Positions 50,562 through 60,035 are shown, numbered from the stretch's first letter. The stretch is 64,000 nt of DNA from SVMC01 sp045601345 (GCA_045601345.1 JAZRZL010000075.1:1-64000); one strand, 5' to 3'. The notes: a model not told the origin generated them from the letters alone. Translations and numbers: made by a program.

Positions 50562-53061
50562 CCTCGCCATCCTCGGCTTCTTCCCCGGTAGCAATTGCCT
50601 GTACGCTGCACACGCGGCTGCCTTCCTCGACACGCATCAGAATCACGCCCTGTGCGTCTCTGCGATAGAGGTTGACATCCTGAACCGCCATGCGGATAAT
50701 CACGCCGCCTTCCTCAATCATCATGATATCATCGCTCTCGCGGACAATGCACACGCCCGCGATTTTGCCGGTGCGTTCATTGACGGCCAGATTCTTCATG
50801 CCCTTGCCGCCTCTGGATTGCGGTCTTCTGATTTCACCGTCCAGACGCAGGTATTCTTCTACCGCCGTTCTCTTGCCGTAGCCGCGCTCGGTGACGGTGA
50901 GCAATTGGGTACCCGGCTCTGCAACGCCAGCGCCAACAATATAATCTCCCTCTGCAAGGCTCATGCCCTTCACGCCCACGGCCTCTCTGCCCATGCAGCG
51001 CACATCGCGCTCGTCAAAGCAGATGGCAAGACCGTCATGGGAGGCCAGAATGATGTTATCCTCACCGCTGCTGGCAAGAACTGCTACCAGCTCATCGCCT
51101 TCCTCTAAGCTCAATGCGCGGATGCCGCCCTTTCTGGCGGTATTCAGGGCTTGCAGCTCCAGACGCTTCACGGTGCCCTTGCGGGTGACAAAGATGAGGT
51201 AGCTCTCCTCCTCCATGGACTTGGTCAGGAGCATAGCGGTGATCTTTTCCTCCTGCTCCAGCGGGAGAATGTTGATCACAGCGGTACCTCTGGCGGTCCG
51301 GGAGGCCTCGGGAATCTGGTAGCCCTTCTTGCGGTGCACCTTGCCGATGCTGGTGAAGAACAGGAGGTAATCATGGGTGGAGGCCACGAACAGGCTCTTG
51401 ACATAGTCCTCCTCCTTCAGGCTCTGCCCGGTGACACCACGGCCACCGCGCCGCTGGATGCGGTAGGTATCCACGTCCATGCGCTTGATATAGCCGGTGT
51501 TCGACAGGGTATAGCAGCAGTCGCGCTGTTCGATCAAATCTTCGATATCCAGATCGTCCTCGACATCCTCAATCTGGGTGCGGCGTTCATCACCGTACTT
51601 GTCGCGGATGGCGGTCAGCTCCTCCTTGAGGATCTGGCGAACCAGACCCTTATCTGCCAGAACGGCACGGAGCCAAGCAATCTTCTTTTCCAGCTCGTCA
51701 TATTCTGCCTGTAGCTTCTCGCGCTCCATGCCCTGCAAGGCCTTGAGGCGCATATCGAGAATGGTCTGCGCCTGCACTTCGCTCAGGCCAAAGCGCTCCA
51801 TCAGGCGTTCCTTTGCATCATCATAGCTCTCGCGGATGATGCGGATGACTTCATCAATGTTGTCCTGCGCAATCAGCAGACCTTCCAGAATGTGGGCGCG
51901 TTCCTCTGCCTTTTTGAGGTCATACTGGGTGCGGCGGGTGATGATCTCCTCCTGGAAACTGAGATATTCATCCAGCATATGGCGAAGAGACAGGATTCTC
52001 GGCTGGGTCTGGTCATTGACCAGTGCCAGCATATTCACCGAGAAGGTGGTTTGCAGCGCCGTCTGGGCATAGAGCCGGTTCAGAACGACCTGCGGGTTGG
52101 CATCGCGCTTGAGCTCAATGACCACGCGCATACCGTTGCGGTCGGATTCATCACGCAGGTCGGAAATGCCCTCCAGACGCTTTTCCTTCATCTGCTCTGC
52201 GATATTCTCAACCAAGGCGCGTTTATTCACCTGATAGGGCAATTCATTAATGATAATGCGGATACGGTCATTGGAGAATTCCTCCATTTCCGCACGGCCT
52301 CGGACGGTAATGCGGCCACGGCCTGTTGCATAGGCAGCGCGGATACCGCTTCGTCCTAAGATAATGCCCTTGGTGGGGAAATCCGGCCCCTGTAGATATT
52401 GCATAAGGTCACTCAGCGTGGCCTCAGGATCATCCAGAATGCAGATGCAGGCGTTAATGACCTCGCGCAGGTTATGGGGCGGGATATTGGTTGCCATACC
52501 GACCGCGATACCGGATGAGCCATTGACTAAGAGATTCGGGAATCTGGACGGCAGGACGCGGGGTTCCAGACAGGATTCATCATAGTTCGGGTCGAAGTTG
52601 ACGGTCTGCTTGTCGATATCGCGCAGCATTTCGTTGGCGATTTTGGACATTCTGGCCTCGGTATAACGGTAAGCCGCAGGGGGGTCACCGTCCACAGAGC
52701 CGAAGTTGCCGTGTCCATCCACCAGCATATAGCGCATGGAGAAATCCTGCGCCAGACGCACCATGGCATCATAGACCGAGGTATCGCCGTGGGGATGATA
52801 CTTGCCCAGCACTTCACCGACACAGGTGGCAGACTTCTTAAAGGGCTTATCCGAGGTCAGGTTATTTTCATACATGGCGTAGAGAATGCGGCGGTGGACG
52901 GGCTTGAGGCCGTCGCGCACATCCGGCAGTGCTCTTGCCACGATAACGGACATTGCATATTCAATAAAGGAGGATTCCATTTCCTTCACGAGGTCATTGC
53001 TCACAATGGTCTGCTCGGGGAAGGTAATATCCTCCGGCTTATAATCCTTTGCTTTTGCCAA
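50554..53061 (-). CDS. gyrA: DNA gyrase subunit A
   Basis: An 835-residue type II topoisomerase breakage-reunion subunit. The start is TTG at 53061, with a GGAGG site eight bases upstream. Catalytic Tyr133 is in AAYRYTEARM, preceded by the quinolone-region KYHPHGDTSVYDAM, with Thr94 and Asp98 at positions equivalent to E. coli Ser83 and Asp87. The beta-pinwheel C-domain includes the GyrA-box-like QRRGGRGVTG, which marks it as gyrase rather than topo IV. Sits 15 bases after the gyrB stop. Confidence 0.97.
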   Translation of the reverse strand: MAKAKDYKPEDITFPEQTIVSNDLVKEMESSFIEYAMSVIVARALPDVRDGLKPVHRRILYAMYENNLTSDKPFKKSATCVGEVLGKYHPHGDTSVYDAMVRLAQDFSMRYMLVDGHGNFGSVDGDPPAAYRYTEARMSKIANEMLRDIDKQTVNFDPNYDESCLEPRVLPSRFPNLLVNGSSGIAVGMATNIPPHNLREVINACICILDDPEATLSDLMQYLQGPDFPTKGIILGRSGIRAAYATGRGRITVRGRAEMEEFSNDRIRIIINELPYQVNKRALVENIAEQMKEKRLEGISDLRDESDRNGMRVVIELKRDANPQVVLNRLYAQTALQTTFSVNMLALVNDQTQPRILSLRHMLDEYLSFQEEIITRRTQYDLKKAEERAHILEGLLIAQDNIDEVIRIIRESYDDAKERLMERFGLSEVQAQTILDMRLKALQGMEREKLQAEYDELEKKIAWLRAVLADKGLVRQILKEELTAIRDKYGDERRTQIEDVEDDLDIEDLIEQRDCCYTLSNTGYIKRMDVDTYRIQRRGGRGVTGQSLKEEDYVKSLFVASTHDYLLFFTSIGKVHRKKGYQIPEASRTARGTAVINILPLEQEEKITAMLLTKSMEEESYLIFVTRKGTVKRLELQALNTARKGGIRALSLEEGDELVAVLASSGEDNIILASHDGLAICFDERDVRCMGREAVGVKGMSLAEGDYIVGAGVAEPGTQLLTVTERGYGKRTAVEEYLRLDGEIRRPQSRGGKGMKNLAVNERTGKIAGVCIVRESDDIMMIEEGGVIIRMAVQDVNLYRRDAQGVILMRVEEGSRVCSVQAIATGEEAEDGEDA

Positions 53062-53076
53062 ATGGGTTCCCTCCTA

Positions 53077-55017
53077 TCAGAAATCGAGATTGACGGCGTA
53101 TTGCGCGTTTTTCTCAATGAATTCCTTTCGCGGCTCGACGACCTCACCCATGAGCACGGTGAAGCACTCATCGGCAGTCACGGCATCGGAAAGGGTGATG
53201 CGGCGCAGGGTGCGGGCGCTGGGATCCATGGTGGTCTCCCAAAGCTCATGAGGGTCCATCTCGCCCAGACCCTTGAAGCGGCTGATATCGACCTTGGCGT
53301 TCAGATTATCGCCGCGCATTTCCTTCGATACCCTGTCGCGCTCCTCATCAGAATAGGCCACCCGCGTGGTCTTGCCGCGCGTCAGCTTGTAAAGGGGCGG
53401 CACAGCGGAATAGACATAGCCATGCTCCAGAAGTGGGCGCATATAGCGGAAGAAGAAGGTCAGCATCATGGTGCGGATATGGGCACCGTCCACGTCCGCA
53501 TCGGCCATGATGATAATCTTATGGTAGCGAAGCTTGCTCAGGTCAAATTCCTCACCAATGCCACAGCCAAGGCTCTGAATAACCGGCATGAGCTTATCAT
53601 TATTATAAATGCGGTCGGCTCTGGCCTTTTCCACGTTGAGCATCTTGCCCCACATGGCAAGGATGGCCTGGAAGCGGGAATCGCGTCCACCCTTGGCGGA
53701 GCCTGCGGCGCTGTCGCCCTCGACGATGTATAGCTCGGTCAGGGCGGGGTCGCGCTCGTTGCAGTCCCAGAGCTTGCCGGGAAGACGGTCAGAATCCAGA
53801 CCGGTCTTGCGGCGAATATTTTCTCTTGCCTTTCTGGCGGCCTCTCTGGCGCGGCTGGCCATCATGGCCTTATCCAGAATGGTACGTGCCGTGGCGGGAT
53901 TTTCCTCCAGATATTCGGTGAGGCCACGGGTCACAATATTGTCTACCAGCGTGCGCATGGAGGCATTGCCCAGCTTCTGCTTGGTCTGGCCTTCAAACTG
54001 GGCTTCGGGCAGCTTGACGGAAATGACCGCCGTGATGCCCTCGCGCACATCCTCGCCGGAAATCTTCTCTTCGCCCTTTAAAATGCCGCTCTTCTGGCCA
54101 TAGGCATTGAGCACACGGGTCAGCGCGGTCTTGAAGCCGGTCTCATGCATACCGCCCTCCGGGGTATGGATGTCGTTGGCAAAGGAGACCAGCACCTCAT
54201 TGTAGCCGTCGTTATACTGCATGGCAACCTCTGCCATATTCTCCCCACGGCTGCCGGACATATAGATCACGTCCTCATGCACCGGGGTCTTGTGGCGATT
54301 GATCCAGCGGACAAATTCGCGGATGCCGCCTTCATAGCACATGGTATCCCGCTTGCCGTCATCGGTGCGGTTATCTTCAATTGTAATGCGCAGACCCGCA
54401 TTCAGGAAGGCCTGCTCGCGCATACGTGCATGGAGCGTCTCATATTCGTATTCCAGCGTGTCAAACATCTGGGGGTCAGGCTTGAAGGTGACCTTCGTGC
54501 CATGCTGATCGGTCGTGCCGATGATCTTCATGGGCTGGGTGATGTTGCCGCGGGAGAACTTCATCTGATAGATTTTTCCATCCTTACAGACCTCCGCCAC
54601 CAGCCATTCCGACAGGGCATTGACGACTGATGCGCCGACACCGTGCAGGCCGCCGGAAACCTTATAGCCTCCGCCGCCAAATTTGCCGCCGGCATGGAGG
54701 ACGGTAAATACCACTTCGAGTGCCGGTTTGCCCGTCTGTGCCTGCACATCCACTGGGATACCGCGTCCGTCATCGGTGACGGTGATGGTATCGCCGGGAT
54801 TGATGGTGACGGTAATATGGCTGCAAAAGCCCGCCAGCGCTTCATCAATGGAATTATCCACGATTTCATACACCAGATGGTGAAGACCCGATGCAGAGGT
54901 CGAGCCGATATACATGCCCGGTCTCTTGCGGACGGCCTCCAGTCCTTCCAGCACCTGAATTTGACTGGCATCATATTCCTGCGCAGAGATTTCCTTTTCG
55001 TTGATGGGTTCAATCAT
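53077..55017 (-). CDS. gyrB: DNA gyrase subunit B
   Basis: A 646-residue ATPase subunit. GHKL ATP site: Asn54 in EIVDNSIDEA, DDGRGIPV at 82-89, and GGLHGVGAS. The TOPRIM motifs are EGDSAAGSAKGGRD with Glu433 and MADADVDGAHI. The GyrB end is IEKNAQYAVNLDF. Length is typical (about 635-650). In operon with gyrA. Confidence 0.97.
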   Translation of the reverse strand: MIEPINEKEISAQEYDASQIQVLEGLEAVRKRPGMYIGSTSASGLHHLVYEIVDNSIDEALAGFCSHITVTINPGDTITVTDDGRGIPVDVQAQTGKPALEVVFTVLHAGGKFGGGGYKVSGGLHGVGASVVNALSEWLVAEVCKDGKIYQMKFSRGNITQPMKIIGTTDQHGTKVTFKPDPQMFDTLEYEYETLHARMREQAFLNAGLRITIEDNRTDDGKRDTMCYEGGIREFVRWINRHKTPVHEDVIYMSGSRGENMAEVAMQYNDGYNEVLVSFANDIHTPEGGMHETGFKTALTRVLNAYGQKSGILKGEEKISGEDVREGITAVISVKLPEAQFEGQTKQKLGNASMRTLVDNIVTRGLTEYLEENPATARTILDKAMMASRAREAARKARENIRRKTGLDSDRLPGKLWDCNERDPALTELYIVEGDSAAGSAKGGRDSRFQAILAMWGKMLNVEKARADRIYNNDKLMPVIQSLGCGIGEEFDLSKLRYHKIIIMADADVDGAHIRTMMLTFFFRYMRPLLEHGYVYSAVPPLYKLTRGKTTRVAYSDEERDRVSKEMRGDNLNAKVDISRFKGLGEMDPHELWETTMDPSARTLRRITLSDAVTADECFTVLMGEVVEPRKEFIEKNAQYAVNLDF

Positions 55018-55051
55018 TTTAAAATACTCCTAATTAAGAGATTTTCATAAA

Positions 55052-55303
55052 TTATTCCTGTTTCAGTCTTTTTTCAAGCGTTGCAGGGGAAAATTGACTG
55101 AAATATATACGATTCATACCAAATTCCGAGGTCAGGAGGAAGGATTTCGGCAGCTCCTGCGTAGTTTCAGCAGTCTCCCCGCGCTCCTCCGCCCCTCTGA
55201 GAAATTTTCTTGTACGGGCAGACCAAGTGGTGTTGTCCAAATCGAAAATACCGATAATGCTTGAATCCCGCACCGCCATATCGCCGCCGATAGGTAAATA
55301 CAT
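55052..55303 (-). CDS. remB: RemB-like DUF370 protein (extracellular matrix regulator)
   Basis: An 83-residue protein with MYLPIGGDMAVRDSSIIGIF and the conserved DLDNTT motif. In Bacillus the equivalent remB/yaaB gene lies between recF and gyrB, and the family binds DNA as a ring-forming regulator related to RemA. Here it has the same position, with repeat copy G between it and recF. Ribosome site AAGGAGAAG. Confidence 0.85.
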   Translation of the reverse strand: MYLPIGGDMAVRDSSIIGIFDLDNTTWSARTRKFLRGAEERGETAETTQELPKSFLLTSEFGMNRIYFSQFSPATLEKRLKQE

Positions 55304-55321
55304 CGTGTCTTCTCCTTACAA

Positions 55322-55638
55322 GACAGAGGACTGTTCTCAATGGCAGTAAGTTAACAGCCCCTGCCTTCCCCTCTGGGGAAGGTGCCGCCCGTAGGCGGCG
55401 GATGAGGTTTCATTCCTGAAACTGCGTGCTTTCTATGTTAGGAAGGTTTTCCGTTTTATCTGCGCGTCCATACCTCATCAGTCTCGCTTCGCTCGCCAGC
55501 TTCCCCAGAGGGGAAGCCTTTGACCTCATCAGTCTCGCTTCGCTCGACAGCTTCCCCAAAGGGGAAGCCTTAGCGCGGGCTATGTTAGGAAGTTTTCCAC
55601 AGCCACCAACTTAACGCCATTAAAAACTGTCTTCTGTC
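55322..55638. repeat. MITE-like palindromic element, copy G overlapping recF
   Basis: About 317 bp bounded by GACAGAGGACTGTTCTCAAT and its imperfect complement ending ...AAAAACTGTCTTCTGTC. It carries GGTGCCGCCCGTAGGCGG, CTATGTTAGGAAGG and two CTCATCAGTCTCGCTTCGCT boxes. The right arm lies in the last codons of recF (positions 55620-55638) and provides its stop codon. The 316-base gap between remB and recF consists almost entirely of this element. Confidence 0.85.
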
Positions 55639-56738
55639 CTGTTAATTTTTCCGTTTTCGACTACGTAGGCGCGGCCTATGGAGGACAGGCGATCCTTTTC
55701 GCAGCAGGTGATGAAGACCTGTCCCTGTCCGAGGCGGTTCAGGACAAAATCCTGCCGTCCGGCATCCAGCTCGGATAGTACATCATCTAGAAGCAGGATC
55801 GGTTCCTCCTCCAAAAGACGGCGAAGCAGCTCCCGCTCGCTTAATTTGATGGAGATCGCTGCCGTGCGGGTCTGACCCTGTGAGCCGAAGCTTTTGATGC
55901 TCATGCCGTCCAACATGGCATTTAGATCGTCCTTGTGCGGCCCCGACAGGCATTGTCCGGTTTCCTGCTCGGCTCTGGCATGGGAGGCCTGATGCGCCTT
56001 CAGCCAGCCGTAGAGCGTCTCCGGGGGCGCGAAGGGGTCTTCTATGGTAGATACCGTCTGATATTCCAGATTCAAAAGCTCCCTGCCGCCGGAAAATTCC
56101 TTGTGGCAGCTCTGGGCAGCTTCCTCCAGTGCCTTAATGTAACGCGCCCGGTAATAGATGATGGTCGCGCCGTAACGCGCCATTTGTTCGTTATATTCCG
56201 GCAAAATCTCCAAAAGACCGGGCTGCCATTGCCAATCCTTCAAAATTCTACTTTTTTGTTCCAGACATCTGCCATATTCCTGCAAGGCGGAGGCGTAGAC
56301 CGGGCGAAGTTGACATAATGTTCTGTCAATCATCCGCCGTCTGGCCTGTGACCCGGCGCGGAGCACACCCAAATCCTCCGGGCAAAAGAGAACTACGGGT
56401 AAAATACCCGAAATCTCCGCAGCAGACTTCTTTTTGACCTCGTTCACATAGAGCTGCCTTGACCTTCTCCCGGAAAACAGCACTGCCCTAAGGCGCTGCT
56501 CCCGCTGGGCGCTGTCAATTTTAGCGCTGATTTCAGCAAATTCTGCACCGATGCGCACCAACTCCGCGCCTGTGCGGGTGCGGAAGGACTGCCCCTGTGA
56601 GAGATAGACTATAGCCTCCAGAAGATTGGTTTTTCCCTGTGCATTATCCCCGACCAGAAGATTAACGCCGGGGTGAAATTCGCACGTTGTATGCCGGTAG
56701 TTGCGCCAATCGCAGAGGTGCAGCTCCTTGAGCCTCAT
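55620..56738 (-). CDS. recF: DNA replication and repair protein RecF
   Basis: A 372-residue ABC-type ATPase that loads RecA at gaps. Walker A GDNAQGKT at residues 30-37; signature region near SFGSQGQTRTAAISIKL; Walker B PILLLDDVLSELD. Normal length (about 365-375). The last five residues, TEDSF, and the TAA are encoded by the end of repeat copy G, so the original C-terminus has probably been replaced. It overlaps rlbA by four bases. Confidence 0.95.
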   Translation of the reverse strand: MRLKELHLCDWRNYRHTTCEFHPGVNLLVGDNAQGKTNLLEAIVYLSQGQSFRTRTGAELVRIGAEFAEISAKIDSAQREQRLRAVLFSGRRSRQLYVNEVKKKSAAEISGILPVVLFCPEDLGVLRAGSQARRRMIDRTLCQLRPVYASALQEYGRCLEQKSRILKDWQWQPGLLEILPEYNEQMARYGATIIYYRARYIKALEEAAQSCHKEFSGGRELLNLEYQTVSTIEDPFAPPETLYGWLKAHQASHARAEQETGQCLSGPHKDDLNAMLDGMSIKSFGSQGQTRTAAISIKLSERELLRRLLEEEPILLLDDVLSELDAGRQDFVLNRLGQGQVFITCCEKDRLSSIGRAYVVENGKINRTEDSF

Positions 56739-56980
56739 GCCTCTGTGACCCGGAAGGTCTGGCCGAGGCAGGTCACGCGGTTATCCGGGCGAAGCTTTTT
56801 GCCGCGCTGGAGGCATACCGCACCATCTACCAAAACCTCCCCATCCTGAATCCACTGCTTGGCCATGCCCCCGGTGGGTGCAGCGCCGCAGAGCTTGAGA
56901 AAGCTTTCGAGCTTGATATATTCTGTAGAAATCGGAATTTCGATATCCGATAAATGCCGAACCTTCACATGAACCTTCAT
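56735..56980 (-). CDS. rlbA: S4-domain protein RlbA/YaaA
   Basis: An 81-residue RNA-binding protein with an S4 domain (YIKLESFLKLCGAAPTGGMA, then GEVLVDGAVCLQRGKKLRPD). In Bacillus the equivalent yaaA/rlbA lies between dnaN and recF, as here. It overlaps recF (ATGA). Confidence 0.92.
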   Translation of the reverse strand: MKVHVKVRHLSDIEIPISTEYIKLESFLKLCGAAPTGGMAKQWIQDGEVLVDGAVCLQRGKKLRPDNRVTCLGQTFRVTEA

Positions 56981-56995
56981 GCATTTGCCTCCTTA

Positions 56996-58111
56996 TCAGA
57001 TCCCGGATTTGATGCGCACCGGGAGCACCATATATCTGAAATCCTCACCGCTTCCCTCGCAAGGCGTGAGAATAATGGGACTGAGGAAGTTGGACATCTC
57101 CAGCATGACCTCGCCCGTGGGAACAACCTTGAGCGCATCCAAAAGATAGCGGCAATTGAAGCCAATCTCCAAATCCTTGCCATCGCCAGAGAGGCTGCAA
57201 ACATCATGTGCCGAGCCGACGGTGGTTACCGTGCGGAAATCCACAATATTTTCCCCGAAGACACAGCGCACCGGGCTTTTCATCTTTTCCGAAACGATCA
57301 GACTGACGCGCTCAATGCTTGCAGTAAGGGAGGCAACATTGGCGCAGAGCTTTATGGGGTTAAATTCCGGCATAACCCGCCGCCAATCCATGAATTCACC
57401 CTCCAGAATACGGCTGACCAGCGTGACCTTGCCAACCTCAAAGAGAATATGCCGTGAGCCAAGGGTGAACACGACTTCCTCCTCTGTGTCCTCCAGAATT
57501 TTTTCCAGCTCGCGCAGGGCATCGGCAGGTACTACGAATTTTAAAAGTCTCCCGGTTGGCTCTGTCGTATGGAAGCTGCGCTTTGCCAGACGGAAGCCAT
57601 CTACGGCAACCATCGTAATAGCGTTTTCCTCTACCTCAATTAGGCAGCCGGTGAGAATGGGTCTGGCCGGATTCTGGGAGGAGGCAAAAAGAGTACCAGA
57701 GATCAGCTCGCGCAGAGCTTTTTGCGGAATGGAAATGCCGTTGGTGAACTCCACATCAGGCAGCTCCGGATAGTCAGCAGCATCCTCTGCCATAATGGTG
57801 AAGGAGGCAATACCGCTGCGCAAGGTGGCCTTTAAGCTATCATTCACGCTGATGGTAACGGTATCATCGGGCATTTTGCGGATAATATCAAAAAACAGTC
57901 TGGCTGGCATGACGCATTCGCCGCAATCCTGAATTTCGGCATCGACCCGGATGGTAACGCCGGTCTCCATATTGAAGCCGGTCAGCTGCAAATCATTGCC
58001 AGCGCGTACATAAACGCCCTCCAGTGCGCTAATTGCACACTTTGGTGAGACAGATCGGATTGCAATTGCAATCGCAGAAACCAGTGTGTTTTTTTCACAG
58101 GTAAATTTCAT
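56996..58111 (-). CDS. dnaN: DNA polymerase III beta sliding clamp
   Basis: A 371-residue clamp that holds polymerases on DNA. Start taken at ATG 58111 (MKFTCEKNTLVSAIAIAIRS), with AGAGG 8 bases upstream; a TTG two codons earlier is less likely. Three DnaN repeats are visible; the C-terminus FRYMVLPVRIK is the typical clamp end. Length is normal (about 370). Begins about 50 bases from the DnaA-trio of the origin. Confidence 0.96.
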   Translation of the reverse strand: MKFTCEKNTLVSAIAIAIRSVSPKCAISALEGVYVRAGNDLQLTGFNMETGVTIRVDAEIQDCGECVMPARLFFDIIRKMPDDTVTISVNDSLKATLRSGIASFTIMAEDAADYPELPDVEFTNGISIPQKALRELISGTLFASSQNPARPILTGCLIEVEENAITMVAVDGFRLAKRSFHTTEPTGRLLKFVVPADALRELEKILEDTEEEVVFTLGSRHILFEVGKVTLVSRILEGEFMDWRRVMPEFNPIKLCANVASLTASIERVSLIVSEKMKSPVRCVFGENIVDFRTVTTVGSAHDVCSLSGDGKDLEIGFNCRYLLDALKVVPTGEVMLEMSNFLSPIILTPCEGSGEDFRYMVLPVRIKSGI

Positions 58112-58162
58112 ACCCAAACCTCTCTTTCCTCCTCCCTAAAGGGAGGGAGGATAAATAAAAAG

Positions 58163-58340
58163 TAACAGTAGTAGTAATAACTTATGTGGACAAATCGGAA
58201 AAACCGTTGCAGTATAAGAAAAATTGCAAAATCGGGATGTGGAAAAGCACATGGAGTTTCCACAGGGCAAAATGCAGCAGCTTTATCCATAAAAAGTTTT
58301 AACAAATATCTTTCAACTTTCCACAGCCCCATGTGGAATA
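58163..58340. other. Predicted chromosomal origin oriC with DnaA boxes and DnaA-trios
   Basis: Six sequences close to the DnaA box TTATCCACA: complement of TTGTCCACA (58185-58193), complement of TTTTCCACA (58238-58246), GTTTCCACA (58256-58264), TTATCCATA (58283-58291), CTTTCCACA (58317-58325) and complement of TATTCCACA (58332-58340). At 58169-58180 stands TAG-TAG-TAA-TAA, with TAACAG before it, four bases from the first box, in the geometry of the Bacillus basal unwinding system (trios then box). Located between dnaN and dnaA, as in many Firmicutes. Confidence 0.82.
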
Positions 58341-58350
58341 CCAAGACAAG

Positions 58351-58514
58351 GGGCGGTTTTCTATTTTATCTGCGCGTCCATACCTCATCCGTCTCGCTTC
58401 GCTCGACAGCTTCCCCGGAGGGGAAGCCTTAGCCCCTGCCTTCCCCTCTGGGGAAGGTGCCGCCCGTAGGCGGCGGATGAGGTTGGCCTCCTAAGACAGA
58501 GTGCTTCCTAATGG
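58351..58514. repeat. MITE-like palindromic element, copy H between oriC and dnaA
   Basis: About 165 bp, from GGGCGGTTTTCTATTTTATC to the GCTTCCTAATGG end. Contains CTCATCCGTCTCGCTTCGCT and GGTGCCGCCCGTAGGCGG. The outer inverted ends are lost. It lies 11 bp from the last DnaA box and ends 13 bp before the dnaA stop. Confidence 0.75.
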
Positions 58515-58527
58515 GCTTTTTCAAAGC

Positions 58528-59841
58528 TCAGAGGCGGTTATTGATATTGGAGGTGATATCTTGCAAGGTATTCTTCATGCCAGACTTTGGATCAGAGAGT
58601 AGAGCTTCGACCTTACGAATGCTGTGAATAACGGTAGCGTGGTCTCGACCGAATTCCTTTCCGATGTCCGGCAGGCTGCATTGGGTCAGATTACGGATCA
58701 GATACATGGCAATCTGCCGTGCCTCCGCAGTTCCTTTATTTCGCAGAGAACCGCGAAGAATATGTTCCTCAATGTTGAAATAGCGGCTGACTTCGGAAAT
58801 AATGAGCGCCGCCGTGGGCAAAGAGGAGGCACCTTCTTTGTACATATCCTTAATGGCGCGTGATACGCTGGCCACATCCAGTTCCATATTGTCGAGTGTG
58901 TGGTAGGCCATGACCTTTTTGACCGTGCCTTCGATCTGGCGGATGTTGGTGGTAATATTTTCAGCGATGTAGGAACAGACCTCGTCGGAAATTCCGATGC
59001 CAAGGCTCATGGCCTTATTTTTAATAATGGCCATACGGGTTTCATAATCTGGCGGCTGAATATCGGCAATCAGACCCCATTCAAAGCGGGTTTTCAGACG
59101 ATCCTCCAGCTTCAGCATGGCAGAGGGCGGCTGGTCAGAGGTGAGGACGATCTGCTTGTGATTTTCATACAGGGCGTTAAAGGTATTAAAGAATTCCTCC
59201 TGCGTGGAATCCTTGCCGGCAATAAAATGAATATCGTCCATGAGGAAGAGATCAGCCTGACGGAATTTATTACGGAATTCCATATTTTTTCCCTCGCGGA
59301 GCGCTTCAATCATTTCATTGGTAAATTGATCGCCGCGGATATAGACAATGTTGAAATCGGGGTGTTTCTCGTGAATTGCAGCGGCAATGGCATAGAGCAA
59401 ATGGGTTTTTCCAAGGCCGGATTGGCCATAGATGAAAAGCGGATTATATGCGTCGGCGGGCATTTTGGCAACAGCTAGGGCAGCGCCGTGGGCAAAGCGG
59501 TTGGAAGAGCCGACAACAAAGCTTTTGAAGGTGAATTGGGGATTTTTTATGAGAAAATCAGGATGGTTACTCGTCTGCTTACGCAGGTTCACCTCTTCCT
59601 CACCGAGAAGCTCAATTTCCACCTGCATATCAAAAAGAAGCTGCATTGCATCCTGAAGGAGGGGCACCCAGCGGCGGCTGATGGTTTCGCGCCGGAACGC
59701 GGAGGGGGATAGAATGGTTAGACACTGTTCGGTAAGCGAAATTACCTCGGTATCATCGAACCAGGTTGCAACAACGGTGGAGGAGAGCTGCTGTTCAAGA
59801 TAGCTGAGAACCTTCGCCCAGACATAGGCGGTTGAATACAT
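58528..59841 (-). CDS. dnaA: Chromosomal replication initiator DnaA
   Basis: A 437-residue AAA+ initiator. Start at ATG 59841 with GGAAAGGAG upstream. N-domain begins MYSTAYVWAKVLSYLEQQLS. Walker A GQSGLGKT is at 139-146, Walker B LFLMDDIHFI with Asp202-203. The C-terminal DNA-binding signature GRDHATVIHS is at 398-407. Normal length. First gene of the origin region; transcribed leftwards away from a sigma-A promoter at 59901-59929. Confidence 0.97.
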   Translation of the reverse strand: MYSTAYVWAKVLSYLEQQLSSTVVATWFDDTEVISLTEQCLTILSPSAFRRETISRRWVPLLQDAMQLLFDMQVEIELLGEEEVNLRKQTSNHPDFLIKNPQFTFKSFVVGSSNRFAHGAALAVAKMPADAYNPLFIYGQSGLGKTHLLYAIAAAIHEKHPDFNIVYIRGDQFTNEMIEALREGKNMEFRNKFRQADLFLMDDIHFIAGKDSTQEEFFNTFNALYENHKQIVLTSDQPPSAMLKLEDRLKTRFEWGLIADIQPPDYETRMAIIKNKAMSLGIGISDEVCSYIAENITTNIRQIEGTVKKVMAYHTLDNMELDVASVSRAIKDMYKEGASSLPTAALIISEVSRYFNIEEHILRGSLRNKGTAEARQIAMYLIRNLTQCSLPDIGKEFGRDHATVIHSIRKVEALLSDPKSGMKNTLQDITSNINNRL

Positions 59842-59900
59842 AAAATTCTCCTTTCCGCACATCGTAAGGGGCAATTTTGCTATAAAATAACTCACTATAT

Positions 59901-59929
59901 ATTCTAACATAAACAGAGAAAAAGAACAA
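59901..59929 (-). promoter_or_regulatory. Sigma-A promoter of dnaA
   Basis: On the minus strand -35 TTGTTC (59924-59929), 17-bp spacer, -10 TAGAAT (59901-59906), 60 bp before the ATG. Intergenic sequence further right, up to 60036, holds no gene and a short CCCGCAGGCGGC remnant of the MITE-like core. Confidence 0.65.
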
Positions 59930-60035
59930 GGAAAAAAGGTCGTTTTTTTGATTACTACAATATAAAAAAGAAAAGTCAGTCTAAGAGAAATTTAGTTGAA
60001 TTTTAAAGATCGGAAAGGGTGTCACCCGCAGGCGG

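Noticed and set aside
3027..58514. Dispersed palindromic repeats considered as CRISPR or as REP sequences with a RAYT partner
   Set aside because: Copies are scattered singly, have no regular spacers and no cas genes; no RAYT transposase is in the window. A MITE-like nature fits better.
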